From UBA4416 sp040376995 (lineage in GTDB: Bacteria > Bacteroidota > Bacteroidia > B-17B0 > Aurantibacillaceae), in the NCBI GenBank assembly GCA_040376995.1, contig JBEIPP010000001.1, forward strand, positions 37,696 to 101,695: a stretch of 64,000 nucleotides of DNA. Direction: 5' to 3'. Shown here one piece after another: positions 34,201-42,566 of this stretch (the first letter of the stretch is position 1; the number at the start of each line of letters is the position of its first letter). The notes beneath the pieces are model-generated. The model saw only the letters and a program-made list of their open reading frames with translations. It ran no database searches and was not told where the DNA came from. The translations under genes and the position numbers were made by a program.

Positions 34201-37200
34201 CTCGTGCATACTTCCGTTAAAATAATTGTTACTTGCTGGAATTGCTTTACCAAAAGCTAATTTACCTGAACCAATATAATCAACAACAAAATTGGTATTT
34301 GTACCTGATAATGTACCATCAATATACAAGCTAGCAACTGCATTAGAATAATCATATATCACCGCATAATGATGCCAATCGGTTGGCAATACAACAGGGT
34401 TTGTACTTAATGCCGTTTGATTGCCTAACGTAAATTTCAGTTTATTACTAGCATCAAATCCAATCGCCATGTTTTGAATTGGATCTGTTCCCTGACTAAT
34501 TACTGTTTGCTCTGCTCCAGTTGGATTAAATTTAGCCCAGAACTCAAATGTAAACGGTCGTTTTTGTAAACTCACGCCTCCAGCTACCTCAGCATAATCA
34601 GCAGTTCCATCAAATGTTAAGCTTTCGCTATGACGAAGACTTCCTCCATTTAACACGCCACGGATATCAAAGTTTCCAGTTGCTGTATTTGTTACTGGCG
34701 CATAACTTAAACTACTAATATCAATTGGTTCATTAAATTGAATAGAAATGTCATCGTTAGGATCAAGTATTCCGTCAGCAGGGCTTGGTGTACCAAAAGG
34801 ATGTGGGTTTACACGATCCATAACTCCTGTATATACTGGTGAATACTTAACAGCATAACTTCCATCTTTATTATAACAAGATGATACCGCTCTGATTTCG
34901 TAATTACCATCAGCATACGATTGTGGAGTTACTGACCAACTATATTGTGTATAAACCTGATTGTTTGGTATTGGGTAAAGAGTATTAGAACCTACGGCAT
35001 TTGGATATTTATAAAAATCCTGTATTTGTAACCAAGTACTTGTGTTACCAGGCTTCACTTCAAAACCAATTTTTTCAAAACCAAAATACGGATGCGCAGA
35101 ACTTGTTAATGTGTTCGTGTTTTGAGCAGATCCGTAATTATAGTTATACCCGTCAATAATTACATTTGATAAACTGTTATTACTATTATTGATAATGAAG
35201 TTGTTTACTGGAGCATTAAACGATAAGTCTGTACAAGTAGGGATAAAGTGTACACTGACATAAGCGGTATCTGCAATATCTTCGCTACAAGCTGAACTGA
35301 AAATAACCATTAAACTATCATACTCAATTTCAACTGGACCACGCTCAACCGTTAACACTTTGTTTACTGAACCACCACTTGGAATATTAAATATGGCATT
35401 GGCGTTTTGTCCATCAATTTTTAAAATAGCTCCATCAGGATTGCTTGTGCTTTCAATACGCACTTGTAAATCAACACTATTGTTTACAGTTAATAAACTT
35501 TGATTGCTTAATTGTAATTGAAAAGACGCTGCTTGATTTGAAGGAATATTAAATTTAGTAGAGCTAGTTGATCCGTCAACAACTATGTCTGGCAATTCTC
35601 GTTTTATCGTAGCAGGAGAAATTGTTTGAAAACCTGATTCGCTATAAGTGTGAGAACTGATCCAATCAGATGGATTAGCAGGATTAAAATAATGTAAAAC
35701 TAAAGCATCTTCGTACGGACACATCGTTTGCCCTCCACGAGTAATAAATACATTTCCCATTGGCATACGATACACATCAACACTCATTAAATCTCCTGGA
35801 TCACCATCCGTTAATGTATATTGAAATGTATTCTCGGTCGTTGTATTTGTACTTGTATTTACGCTTCTTGAATAATTAAGCGTTGTTCCTCCCTCAAATT
35901 CACCACCCGTGTTTCCTATTTTTGCTGTTACAACGTATGCAGCGGATGCATCCATAGAAAATTCGAATGATTTTTCTATAGCATCCTCAAATGTAACACC
36001 GTAAGAATTATTTAAAATGGCTGATCCTAAAGAGAAATTATCCACTAAGGTACCCGCTGTATTGTTTACACATTGGTACTTTTCTTTTTCATTATCTCTC
36101 AGTGCCTCTTTCCATAAACGTATTTGATTATTAATAATACGAACAGAATCTTCTACCTCCACAGCTAATGTAGCTGAAGATACTGAAGGAGGGAACGTAC
36201 TATTGTTTACATAAGTAATTGTGGTGAATGTACCAGTCGCATAATTAAAATTATAAGACGGTCCACTTCTATCCAATGTTTTTTCGAAAATAGCCGGCGT
36301 TGTAGAAGAGGCTACCGCTCCCCACAACGGATCATCGTTATTTGAACCAAAACGACTATCTGATGTTGTTATTGCTGATGTATATCTTGATCCAGAGCGT
36401 GTGAAGTAACTCAATCTTAATGCTTCAAGTGTAGGAATAACAGTTTCTTCGATTTCTTTTTGAGTATAAGAGAATCTCGTTTTTACTTCGCCTGGAGCCA
36501 TTGATAAGCCTGATATTTTAGCTAATCTGTATCCAGAAACTGCTGGCCCAACACATTCTACTAAAGTACAGGTTGATGCTGGTCTGAGTTCTAAATTAAT
36601 AGTTGGCCCCATATACCAGTTTCGTGAACGTCCAACAAAAATATCTGCCTCTGCTCCTACATAATCGGCGTCGTCTCTAGTCGAAACTTCATTCATCGTT
36701 GTAACTGTTTCGGTATAACCATTTGTTTTACCACCGCTAATTTCAGTTTCCATCCCTAACGACACATCCGCAGAAATATCAATCTCAACTGCGACACCTA
36801 ACCCTACTGTTTGCTTAGTACCTACAGAAATCTCTGTACTAATACCTTGGGTAACCCCTCCACCATTATATATATTTTCAGACTTTGTAGTTGAAGTTCC
36901 TGAAGACCATGTTGATGAACTACCAGAACCTGGAGGGTCACGTAAAATCATATCTACGCGCTCCGGACCAACAGTTGCGAAACCAGTACCATCCATTAAA
37001 CTTCCTAGTACATAAGCTCTATACATATTATAGCCTGGCGAAACGGTCGTTGTTGCATTAGGGCTTAGAGAATAGGTTGGTTGACCTTCTGGAGTTATAT
37101 TAATTTGCATTGCCTTGGTATAACTCAAAAAGTTTGGTGTGTATGTTGCTGTATTAGGCGAACCACATTTAAACGAATAATAAGCTACTCCCTGATTTAA

Positions 37201-40200
37201 AGATACGTTTGGACTTGGATCTGGACCATCTATTAGATTGTTGGCAACAGTTACCAATCCATTTAATCTAACCGTGTCTATTAAACTTGGCGTATCTGCA
37301 TTAGTATATGTTTGTACGGCTGTGATTTTAGCTTTATAAATAGTGTTTTGTTTAAATACTGGAAATCCTAAAGGCCCCCAATCTTGAGACGTTGTAGGCA
37401 CAGCCGATATGGTACTTGCTGGAATAGTAGGTAAAGTAATATATCTTTCGCCAATAAATCTATTACCCAAGGTGTCATATAATCCTAATGTTGGAGTTGA
37501 GTAATGAATAAAATCCACACGATGGTGATACTTTACTGAATCCACACCAATTAATGAATCTCTTTGATTTGAACCGCTACCCAAGGTTACAAACAACGAA
37601 TCCTTTTCTGTTTTTTGAAATAAAGCATTAGTTAAATCAAATGTATTGCTACTAAAGTTTAATGAATTCGGTGTATTCATATTAACTGTAACCGAATTAT
37701 TAATAACATACGCTTGAGTTATTTTATATTGAACTGGTGGCACATTGAACTCAAATTCACCAGTAGCTGTGTTAGTAATAACAGCTGTTGTAAAACATGG
37801 CGTACCTGTTAATGGCGTAGCAATTTCAACATAAGCTTTACCTATATTGTTTATAGATTTACCCAAATTAGCAATTTTATCTCCTTCCACATCTCCACCC
37901 ACAACACGTCCTACAACTTTTCTTAGGGTACTATCTTTAAATTGAATGCCCGAAATAGGGGCTTGAAAATTATGCGTACCTGTTACAGGATATCGTCCGC
38001 CTAAAACCATATCATGGCCAGTTTTAGCAATGCTAATGTAATGATTACCGATAGGAACAGAAATACTGAACGTTCCATTTGCATCTGTTTGTGCCTGAAT
38101 CCCGTTTGCAATGATGGCTGTTCCATCTAGTTTTAAATCAGCATTTGGAACTGGACAGGTAGTGTTTTTATAAAACAAAGTTCCCGTTACAGGAAACGAT
38201 GATATATCTAAAAAATCCTGATTATTAAAAACATTCGTTGCATCGCCTATATATACAGAACGTGAGTTTGGTGAGAATGAGTGTGTTTGGAAATTAGGAA
38301 TTAAATTAAAGTTTTCTCCACTTCCTAAGTATTGAACCCCCGAAACAACGTAGTTCCCTAAAACATCTGTCACTCCAAAATATCCTAATTGTGATGTGCT
38401 TGGAATGTCTGTACTCCATACCACATTAGTATTTGTAATTACAGCATGATTACCATTAAATAAATTTCCAACTTTAGATACATCATATGCATAAGAACCA
38501 ACATTTTCATTAAAATGTAAGTTACATTTAAAAGCTGTTTCATCTCCATTTAATATTCTATTTGCATCTAACGCAATAATCGAATCAGTAGTTGATTGTC
38601 CAATTAAACGAAACTCATCTAAATAAAAATTAGTATTAGCATTCCCAAATACTAAACTACTATTTGTATTATCAATGCTTCCAGTTGCCAGCGTACTATC
38701 TACAAGAACACCATTTATGAATAATTTTAAAACAGAACCATTGTATACAACAGAAACATGATTCCAATTATTTAATGTAATGGCTGAAGTTGGTACATCT
38801 ACAAATTTTGGTGATCCTCCTGTAAAGATGCCCCAATACCAAACGGTACCATTGTATCCAAATAAAAACGAGTTTGCTTTATTAATAAAATCTTGTCCTG
38901 CCATTGGCAATGCTGTAGGCTTTAGCCAAAACTCGCAACGCATTTGCGCTCCAGGTTCTAGTTTTGGATCATCTGCAATTGTCATTAATCCTGCTGGATT
39001 AAATTTTAATGAGTTGCCTAAAAGTGTTGGTGTACTTTGTTTTACAAATACTTTTACACCATTTACTGCAATACCTCCATTGTATTCGATATGACCACTT
39101 ATTAAACCCGTTGGATTACGGAAACCAATATCCGAACTAATATTCGTTAACAAATCAGAACCATTACAGCTTTTTACACCAACAATGGTATATCTATAAA
39201 ACACACGGGCATCAGCGGTATTATCAACATATAAACCAGAACCAGCGTTTGGTGCAGCTATTTGAACAGAATCTAAATTAGTCCCTAACTGTTTACGGTA
39301 AATTTTAAATACATCAACATTTAATCCGTTATTATTTCCCCAGCTTAACTCTACTCTATTACTAAAATAACCTTTACTCGCCATTAACTTGTGAGTTGCA
39401 TCAAACGTGTTACTTAAATTAGGAGGAGGTAATGTAGCTTGTGCTTGAGATGAAGATGTAATTCCGGCAAGTACACAATCGTTATATACTCTTACCTTAT
39501 AGGTATATAAACGACAAGATGCCGCAGCGTTATCAATATAGGATGTTTGATTAGCATTTACTTGTGTTAATACGGTATTGCCAATATCATCAGTTCGTAC
39601 AATTTCATATTTAGTTTCATTATTAGCATTATCCTGCCACGTAATATTAATCGTATTTGTAACTGTATTAGTTGTTGCCGTAATATTGGTTGCCATCGCT
39701 GGGTCTAACGGAGAAATACCTTCTACAAAAGCAGGACCAGATGGGCCATAATTACAACTATTTAAAGAGTATAAATGAAAGCCAGTGATTATTCCTCTTG
39801 TAGCAGGAAAAGTATAAGCTCTTGCACTACCTGTTAAAGTTGCAGTAAGAGCCATGGGTCCTCCTGTACTATACCATAAATCAAAATGGTCTGTATTTGT
39901 CGGGTCTTGATTCCAATTTAATACTATTTTACTATCACATTTATCTTCACTAGCTGTAAAATTGGTGGCGATTTGCGGTGGCATTTTCATACTACCTGTT
40001 GCTATGTTAGAAGAAGAACTTCTACGAAAACCCGCGCCACCTTCATTCCATAAAAAAGTTTTGACGCTGTATTGATAGGTTTGTCCGACCACTAAACCAG
40101 GCGTATTATCTACAAAAGATGTTGCAGCGTCGTTTATTTCGAATCCAATTTTAACTCCATCTCTGTAAATTTCATAATTATAATCCTGAAATTGTGTACA

Positions 40201-41175
40201 ATTTAGTTGGCCTGACCAAGTTTGCGTAGGGTTTGACCAATTTAACGTAACCTTACCGCATTGATTAGTTGTCGCCGTTAAACCAATTGGCGCATCAGGT
40301 ACTTGTATAGGCACTGCATATTCGTATGTTTCATATCTATTATTAGGAGCATCGTTACACATCCATTCCTGACCGTTATTTCTATAATTTACATACACTC
40401 GTATCTGAATATTATTACCTACGAGAGCCGCTTGAGGAACGTTTCTAATACCCATTTGCAGTGCCCATGCACCACCTGCTCCAGCCGTAGGATAAACACA
40501 AATTGGGTTCATATGAGTAGAAATACCTGTTGAATGTCCCCAATCAATAAATGGTGGGTTCCCATTCACTTCAAAAGCTATATTGTTTGCTCCCGGGTTC
40601 CCAAACCCATCAGCTATATTACAAAGACCTTCATCTTCATAGCTAAACCACGAACTATGTCCATTAGATCCATTATAATATCCAATTCTTTTTTTAACGT
40701 GTCCAGATTCAACAGCGCCACTAGTATTATCATACGGCATTAAATTTGGCGGGCAAGTAGTCATATTACCAGCCACACGTCTGCAAGGAAATCCTGGGCC
40801 ATTCGGACCAGGAACCACAACTTGATCATAAGCAGGCTCATATATTGCATTCCATGCTGTTCCAGTATTACAATTCGTTCCAGTAGCACCATTATCGTCC
40901 CAAGAGTCTTCGCCTCTAATCGTCAGCATATTTTTCCATTGACCTCCAATTTTAATATATACATAAGCCTTGTGAATAGGAAAAATATTAGCAGCATCCC
41001 AAGATGTTTGCAAATTGATGTACAACTTACCCGTACATTTTTCGTAATAAGCTGTTTTTAGGCCGCCAATACCTACTGGTGTAGCTGGCTGTTCATCTAT
41101 TTCAACCTGAGCATATGATTGGCTAGTAAATGCACATAATAGTGTGGCGATAAAAAATAAAAATTTAACATTCAT
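31285..41175 (-). CDS. Giant T9SS-secreted LamG/Fn3 adhesin-like protein (3296 residues)
   Basis: Signal peptide (MNVKFLFFIATLLCAFTSQSYAQ). Fibronectin-III-like repeats start near 295 (PDAPIGLTATTNQCGKVTLN). LamG/concanavalin-like domains lie near 720-870, 2185-2340 and 2390-2560, each with FEFWxK/FWFNSN and WHH.A..Y cores. Between 1000 and 2150 there are beta-sandwich segments and a Ser/Thr/Gly-rich stretch (about 1420-1560). A WTVNPSNYQYSM module near 2785 is shared with the neighbouring CHU_C protein. The end is a T9SS type A sorting domain (TYPNPFTDIFTIAFGKKSN, then AGIYYIRVTG). It is most likely a cell-surface adhesin or carbohydrate-binding scaffold. It is transcribed away from an AraC-type gene. 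Confidence 0.85.
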   Translation of the reverse strand: MNVKFLFFIATLLCAFTSQSYAQVEIDEQPATPVGIGGLKTAYYEKCTGKLYINLQTSWDAANIFPIHKAYVYIKIGGQWKNMLTIRGEDSWDDNGATGTNCNTGTAWNAIYEPAYDQVVVPGPNGPGFPCRRVAGNMTTCPPNLMPYDNTSGAVESGHVKKRIGYYNGSNGHSSWFSYEDEGLCNIADGFGNPGANNIAFEVNGNPPFIDWGHSTGISTHMNPICVYPTAGAGGAWALQMGIRNVPQAALVGNNIQIRVYVNYRNNGQEWMCNDAPNNRYETYEYAVPIQVPDAPIGLTATTNQCGKVTLNWSNPTQTWSGQLNCTQFQDYNYEIYRDGVKIGFEINDAATSFVDNTPGLVVGQTYQYSVKTFLWNEGGAGFRRSSSSNIATGSMKMPPQIATNFTASEDKCDSKIVLNWNQDPTNTDHFDLWYSTGGPMALTATLTGSARAYTFPATRGIITGFHLYSLNSCNYGPSGPAFVEGISPLDPAMATNITATTNTVTNTINITWQDNANNETKYEIVRTDDIGNTVLTQVNANQTSYIDNAAASCRLYTYKVRVYNDCVLAGITSSSQAQATLPPPNLSNTFDATHKLMASKGYFSNRVELSWGNNNGLNVDVFKIYRKQLGTNLDSVQIAAPNAGSGLYVDNTADARVFYRYTIVGVKSCNGSDLLTNISSDIGFRNPTGLISGHIEYNGGIAVNGVKVFVKQSTPTLLGNSLKFNPAGLMTIADDPKLEPGAQMRCEFWLKPTALPMAGQDFINKANSFLFGYNGTVWYWGIFTGGSPKFVDVPTSAITLNNWNHVSVVYNGSVLKLFINGVLVDSTLATGSIDNTNSSLVFGNANTNFYLDEFRLIGQSTTDSIIALDANRILNGDETAFKCNLHFNENVGSYAYDVSKVGNLFNGNHAVITNTNVVWSTDIPSTSQLGYFGVTDVLGNYVVSGVQYLGSGENFNLIPNFQTHSFSPNSRSVYIGDATNVFNNQDFLDISSFPVTGTLFYKNTTCPVPNADLKLDGTAIIANGIQAQTDANGTFSISVPIGNHYISIAKTGHDMVLGGRYPVTGTHNFQAPISGIQFKDSTLRKVVGRVVGGDVEGDKIANLGKSINNIGKAYVEIATPLTGTPCFTTAVITNTATGEFEFNVPPVQYKITQAYVINNSVTVNMNTPNSLNFSSNTFDLTNALFQKTEKDSLFVTLGSGSNQRDSLIGVDSVKYHHRVDFIHYSTPTLGLYDTLGNRFIGERYITLPTIPASTISAVPTTSQDWGPLGFPVFKQNTIYKAKITAVQTYTNADTPSLIDTVRLNGLVTVANNLIDGPDPSPNVSLNQGVAYYSFKCGSPNTATYTPNFLSYTKAMQINITPEGQPTYSLSPNATTTVSPGYNMYRAYVLGSLMDGTGFATVGPERVDMILRDPPGSGSSSTWSSGTSTTKSENIYNGGGVTQGISTEISVGTKQTVGLGVAVEIDISADVSLGMETEISGGKTNGYTETVTTMNEVSTRDDADYVGAEADIFVGRSRNWYMGPTINLELRPASTCTLVECVGPAVSGYRLAKISGLSMAPGEVKTRFSYTQKEIEETVIPTLEALRLSYFTRSGSRYTSAITTSDSRFGSNNDDPLWGAVASSTTPAIFEKTLDRSGPSYNFNYATGTFTTITYVNNSTFPPSVSSATLAVEVEDSVRIINNQIRLWKEALRDNEKEKYQCVNNTAGTLVDNFSLGSAILNNSYGVTFEDAIEKSFEFSMDASAAYVVTAKIGNTGGEFEGGTTLNYSRSVNTSTNTTTENTFQYTLTDGDPGDLMSVDVYRMPMGNVFITRGGQTMCPYEDALVLHYFNPANPSDWISSHTYSESGFQTISPATIKRELPDIVVDGSTSSTKFNIPSNQAASFQLQLSNQSLLTVNNSVDLQVRIESTSNPDGAILKIDGQNANAIFNIPSGGSVNKVLTVERGPVEIEYDSLMVIFSSACSEDIADTAYVSVHFIPTCTDLSFNAPVNNFIINNSNNSLSNVIIDGYNYNYGSAQNTNTLTSSAHPYFGFEKIGFEVKPGNTSTWLQIQDFYKYPNAVGSNTLYPIPNNQVYTQYSWSVTPQSYADGNYEIRAVSSCYNKDGSYAVKYSPVYTGVMDRVNPHPFGTPSPADGILDPNDDISIQFNEPIDISSLSYAPVTNTATGNFDIRGVLNGGSLRHSESLTFDGTADYAEVAGGVSLQKRPFTFEFWAKFNPTGAEQTVISQGTDPIQNMAIGFDASNKLKFTLGNQTALSTNPVVLPTDWHHYAVIYDYSNAVASLYIDGTLSGTNTNFVVDYIGSGKLAFGKAIPASNNYFNGSMHEVRLWNKTRSISEISLTLNTALSPNQSGLVYNWKMDEADGAFAKDDIRSRNADIYGATWEVNPNGNAAQFDGADDHIQISSSTIALNKEMDFTLEFWFNSNQAGIATLFSNGAGVVNTADSLTAWTIQKDATGKIHVYHKGLDFVAVNTNFFDGNWHHFALIMNRTANLSAYIDGNLQNSVQGINFHNLASSYMYLGAKATVAGASTTLSDYYNGKMDEFRLWNMARKSEQVKRDKQNRMLGNESGLLAFVPFESYALVLGTPSLTPTFNNQSLTTLTVNAVNGTSLIAQTPTIKLPRPVQAVNYNWSLNNDQIILTTTTAPELIENVTLDVTVQNAYDMRGNKMQSPKTWIAYINKNQVKWQDDEFTFNKNVDAVITFTAPIVNTGGATKAFIIEGLPSWITANVTSGNISPNSTQNIVFTMPASTSIGEYSADISLTTDFNYAEVLLVNLTVKGTAPTWTVNPSNYQYSMNAFAQLKVDNVMLANADSKIAAFKNNVVCGVANLQYVPAYDKYIAFLNIYNNNASSDSIKFKIYDASTGITFVNVTPSIVFNDNQILGTVSNPVIFSATSEVELNIPLNTGWTWVSLPLKSSKLVSSNTLLTSVRAANGDVAMSDSKFDQFAPTSGWLGTLTQSGGYKNNQSYKIKVSTADTLVHTGSRIHPDSAIATINLQSGWNWMSYVSTKTMPLSQALGNYNAITGDVIKSQFQFAYYDNLIGWTGSLTHMSPGIGYMFNTSATSSFNYPLASFVGRMINSNPEPLQKQHAFDFKPELFENTMSVIVNGNICNESLAQGKVAIGAFDQDNKLRGFAYPTLNAKNNYNFYLSMYSNSSNEQLNLSYFNTETGEQVISQRSLTFKTDAVMGKPSEPISANVTDGVVCRLLTNNTIAEIDGDMTTYPNPFTDIFTIAFGKKSNCEIEIIDVLGKVVYSTSCNNKKEVTIDADKLNTSAGIYYIRVTGDVNTQQKIVKLK

Positions 41176-41226
41176 AGGTACCTCTGTTTAATATTTAAAT
41201 GATTCTTAGAATTAAAACCTTAAAAC

Positions 41227-41234
41227 CAAAAATA
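41227..41234 (-). promoter_or_regulatory. Candidate -7 element of the giant adhesin promoter
   Basis: On the minus strand TATTTTTG matches TAnnTTTG, 52 bp before the adhesin start. TTTTG at 41254-41250 could be the -33 element, but the 15-bp spacing is short, as in activator-dependent promoters. The first direct repeat abuts it. Confidence 0.4.
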
Positions 41235-41250
41235 TGTATTAGGTAAAAAC

Positions 41251-41311
41251 AAAATCTACCCTAAAAGCTAAAACCGAGTTAAAAATCTGCCCTAAAAGCT
41301 AAAACTGAGTT
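41251..41311. repeat. Two 30-bp direct repeats between adhesin and AraC-type gene (putative operator)
   Basis: Copies at 41251-41280 and 41282-41311 are identical at 28 of 30 positions (core CCCTAAAAGCTAAAAC) with a period of 31 bp, about three helical turns. A related core, CTAAAACGGAGTTTTG, occurs inverted at 42472-42487 downstream of the AraC-type gene. Direct repeats on one face of the helix beside a promoter are typical for AraC-family activators. Confidence 0.6.
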
Positions 41312-41345
41312 TTACTTATAAATATTTATTTTTACTTTTATATCT

Positions 41346-42413
41346 ATGCTTAAAATAATCAAACAGTTTTTGACTGACTATAAAAAATACATGTTTAAGT
41401 ACCGCAAAGGGTTTTATGTATTACCTGTTTTGATCAATTCGCCAAGCACGATGGTACAAAGCTTTAAACACACACCATTTGTAAAATGGGATCCGAAAAA
41501 ATGTAAGTTAAGTACTAATAATCCCTTTGTAGAGTGCGATGCTTATTATATTGAAATAAGTGAGGGCTTGTGGTTTTATGCAAGTTTTTTAAATAGCAAA
41601 GCAAACTTGGAGTTTGTAGGATATTTGAATGAAACCGAACCTAATGAGTACTATTGTTTTGGTTATAACTTAATTAAACATAATAACGAAAAAAAGATAG
41701 CATTACAAAGCGGCTTAAGTTACTCGGTTGGGGCTTGGAACTTCCTTAAGCCAGATCATAAACTTCACCATATCATTTTCAAAAAAACCAATATGCAGTT
41801 TGCAGGCTTATACATGTCTAAAAAATGGCTAAATGACATTGTTGCTGCAAACGAAAAATATTTAAAGAGTAATTTAAATTTGTTTGTAAACTCAAATTCA
41901 ACCTATAGTATTTGGCCCGATGCAAATATTCATACTGATTTTATAGAAAACGCATTAAACATTGCCAAAATAGAAGACGGAAAAAAAAGAAAACTCGAGT
42001 TAAACCTTTTTGTAAACAACACACTTGATTACCTATTACATAATTATGACGTACAGCACAATAACACTGCTAGCTTAGTTAATGTTGACCCCGATTTATT
42101 AATAAAACTAAATAAGGTCGAAAAAAGATTAAAAGATTGTTTGTTAACCCAATTTCCTGGCATAGAACCTCTAGCTGCTGAAATAAATATATCTCCTGCC
42201 AAACTTAAAACTGATTTTAAAAATTACTTTGGTGATTCTATTTATCAATACTACTTGGGTAAACAACTTTTGTTTGCTTATGATTTAATTGCTATACATC
42301 ATAAAAGTGTAGGTGAAACCGCAGAAATTTTAGGTTATAAAAATATTGGAAAATTTACAGTGGCCTTCGAGAAAAAATTTGGTATGTTACCTTCAAAGGT
42401 TACAAAGCTGTAA
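41346..42413 (+). CDS. AraC-family transcriptional regulator (divergent N-terminus)
   Basis: 355 residues. The last 90 form the AraC/XylS double helix-turn-helix: PLAAEINISPAKLKTDFKNY (first), then GDSIYQYYLGKQLLFAYDLI and the second, SVGETAEILGYKNIGKFTVA with FEKKFGMLPSKV. The N-terminal 250 residues are not one of the common sensor domains I know; they contain YIEISEGLWFYASFLNSKAN and many aromatic residues. The gene faces the giant adhesin gene across 170 bp holding two direct repeats, so regulation of that gene and of itself is the natural hypothesis. No signal peptide or membrane segment is seen. Confidence 0.8.
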   Translation: MLKIIKQFLTDYKKYMFKYRKGFYVLPVLINSPSTMVQSFKHTPFVKWDPKKCKLSTNNPFVECDAYYIEISEGLWFYASFLNSKANLEFVGYLNETEPNEYYCFGYNLIKHNNEKKIALQSGLSYSVGAWNFLKPDHKLHHIIFKKTNMQFAGLYMSKKWLNDIVAANEKYLKSNLNLFVNSNSTYSIWPDANIHTDFIENALNIAKIEDGKKRKLELNLFVNNTLDYLLHNYDVQHNNTASLVNVDPDLLIKLNKVEKRLKDCLLTQFPGIEPLAAEINISPAKLKTDFKNYFGDSIYQYYLGKQLLFAYDLIAIHHKSVGETAEILGYKNIGKFTVAFEKKFGMLPSKVTKL

Positions 42414-42471
42414 AACTTTATAATACTTCTTATTCCTACAAATTCGTCATTTATACACCACTTACCTTGTT

Positions 42472-42487
42472 CAAAACTCCGTTTTAG
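42472..42487 (-). promoter_or_regulatory. Third, inverted copy of the AraC-region repeat core
   Basis: The minus strand reads CTAAAACGGAGTTTTG, matching the CTAAAAC.GAGTT ends of both direct repeats at 41251-41311. It lies 58 bp after the AraC-type gene and about 80 bp before RNase R. Confidence 0.4.
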
Positions 42488-42566
42488 TTTTAACCTAATT
42501 TCGTATTTCTTCCACCATTAATTAATTATCTTTACCATAAGCACATTTTTAGTGCTTGTATGTATT

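Noticed and set aside
30370..41061. Several open frames of 68-104 codons on the plus strand opposite the large T9SS genes
   Set aside because: They mirror beta-rich repetitive coding sequence, have no domains and no promoters, and the opposite strand shows clear signal peptides and domains.
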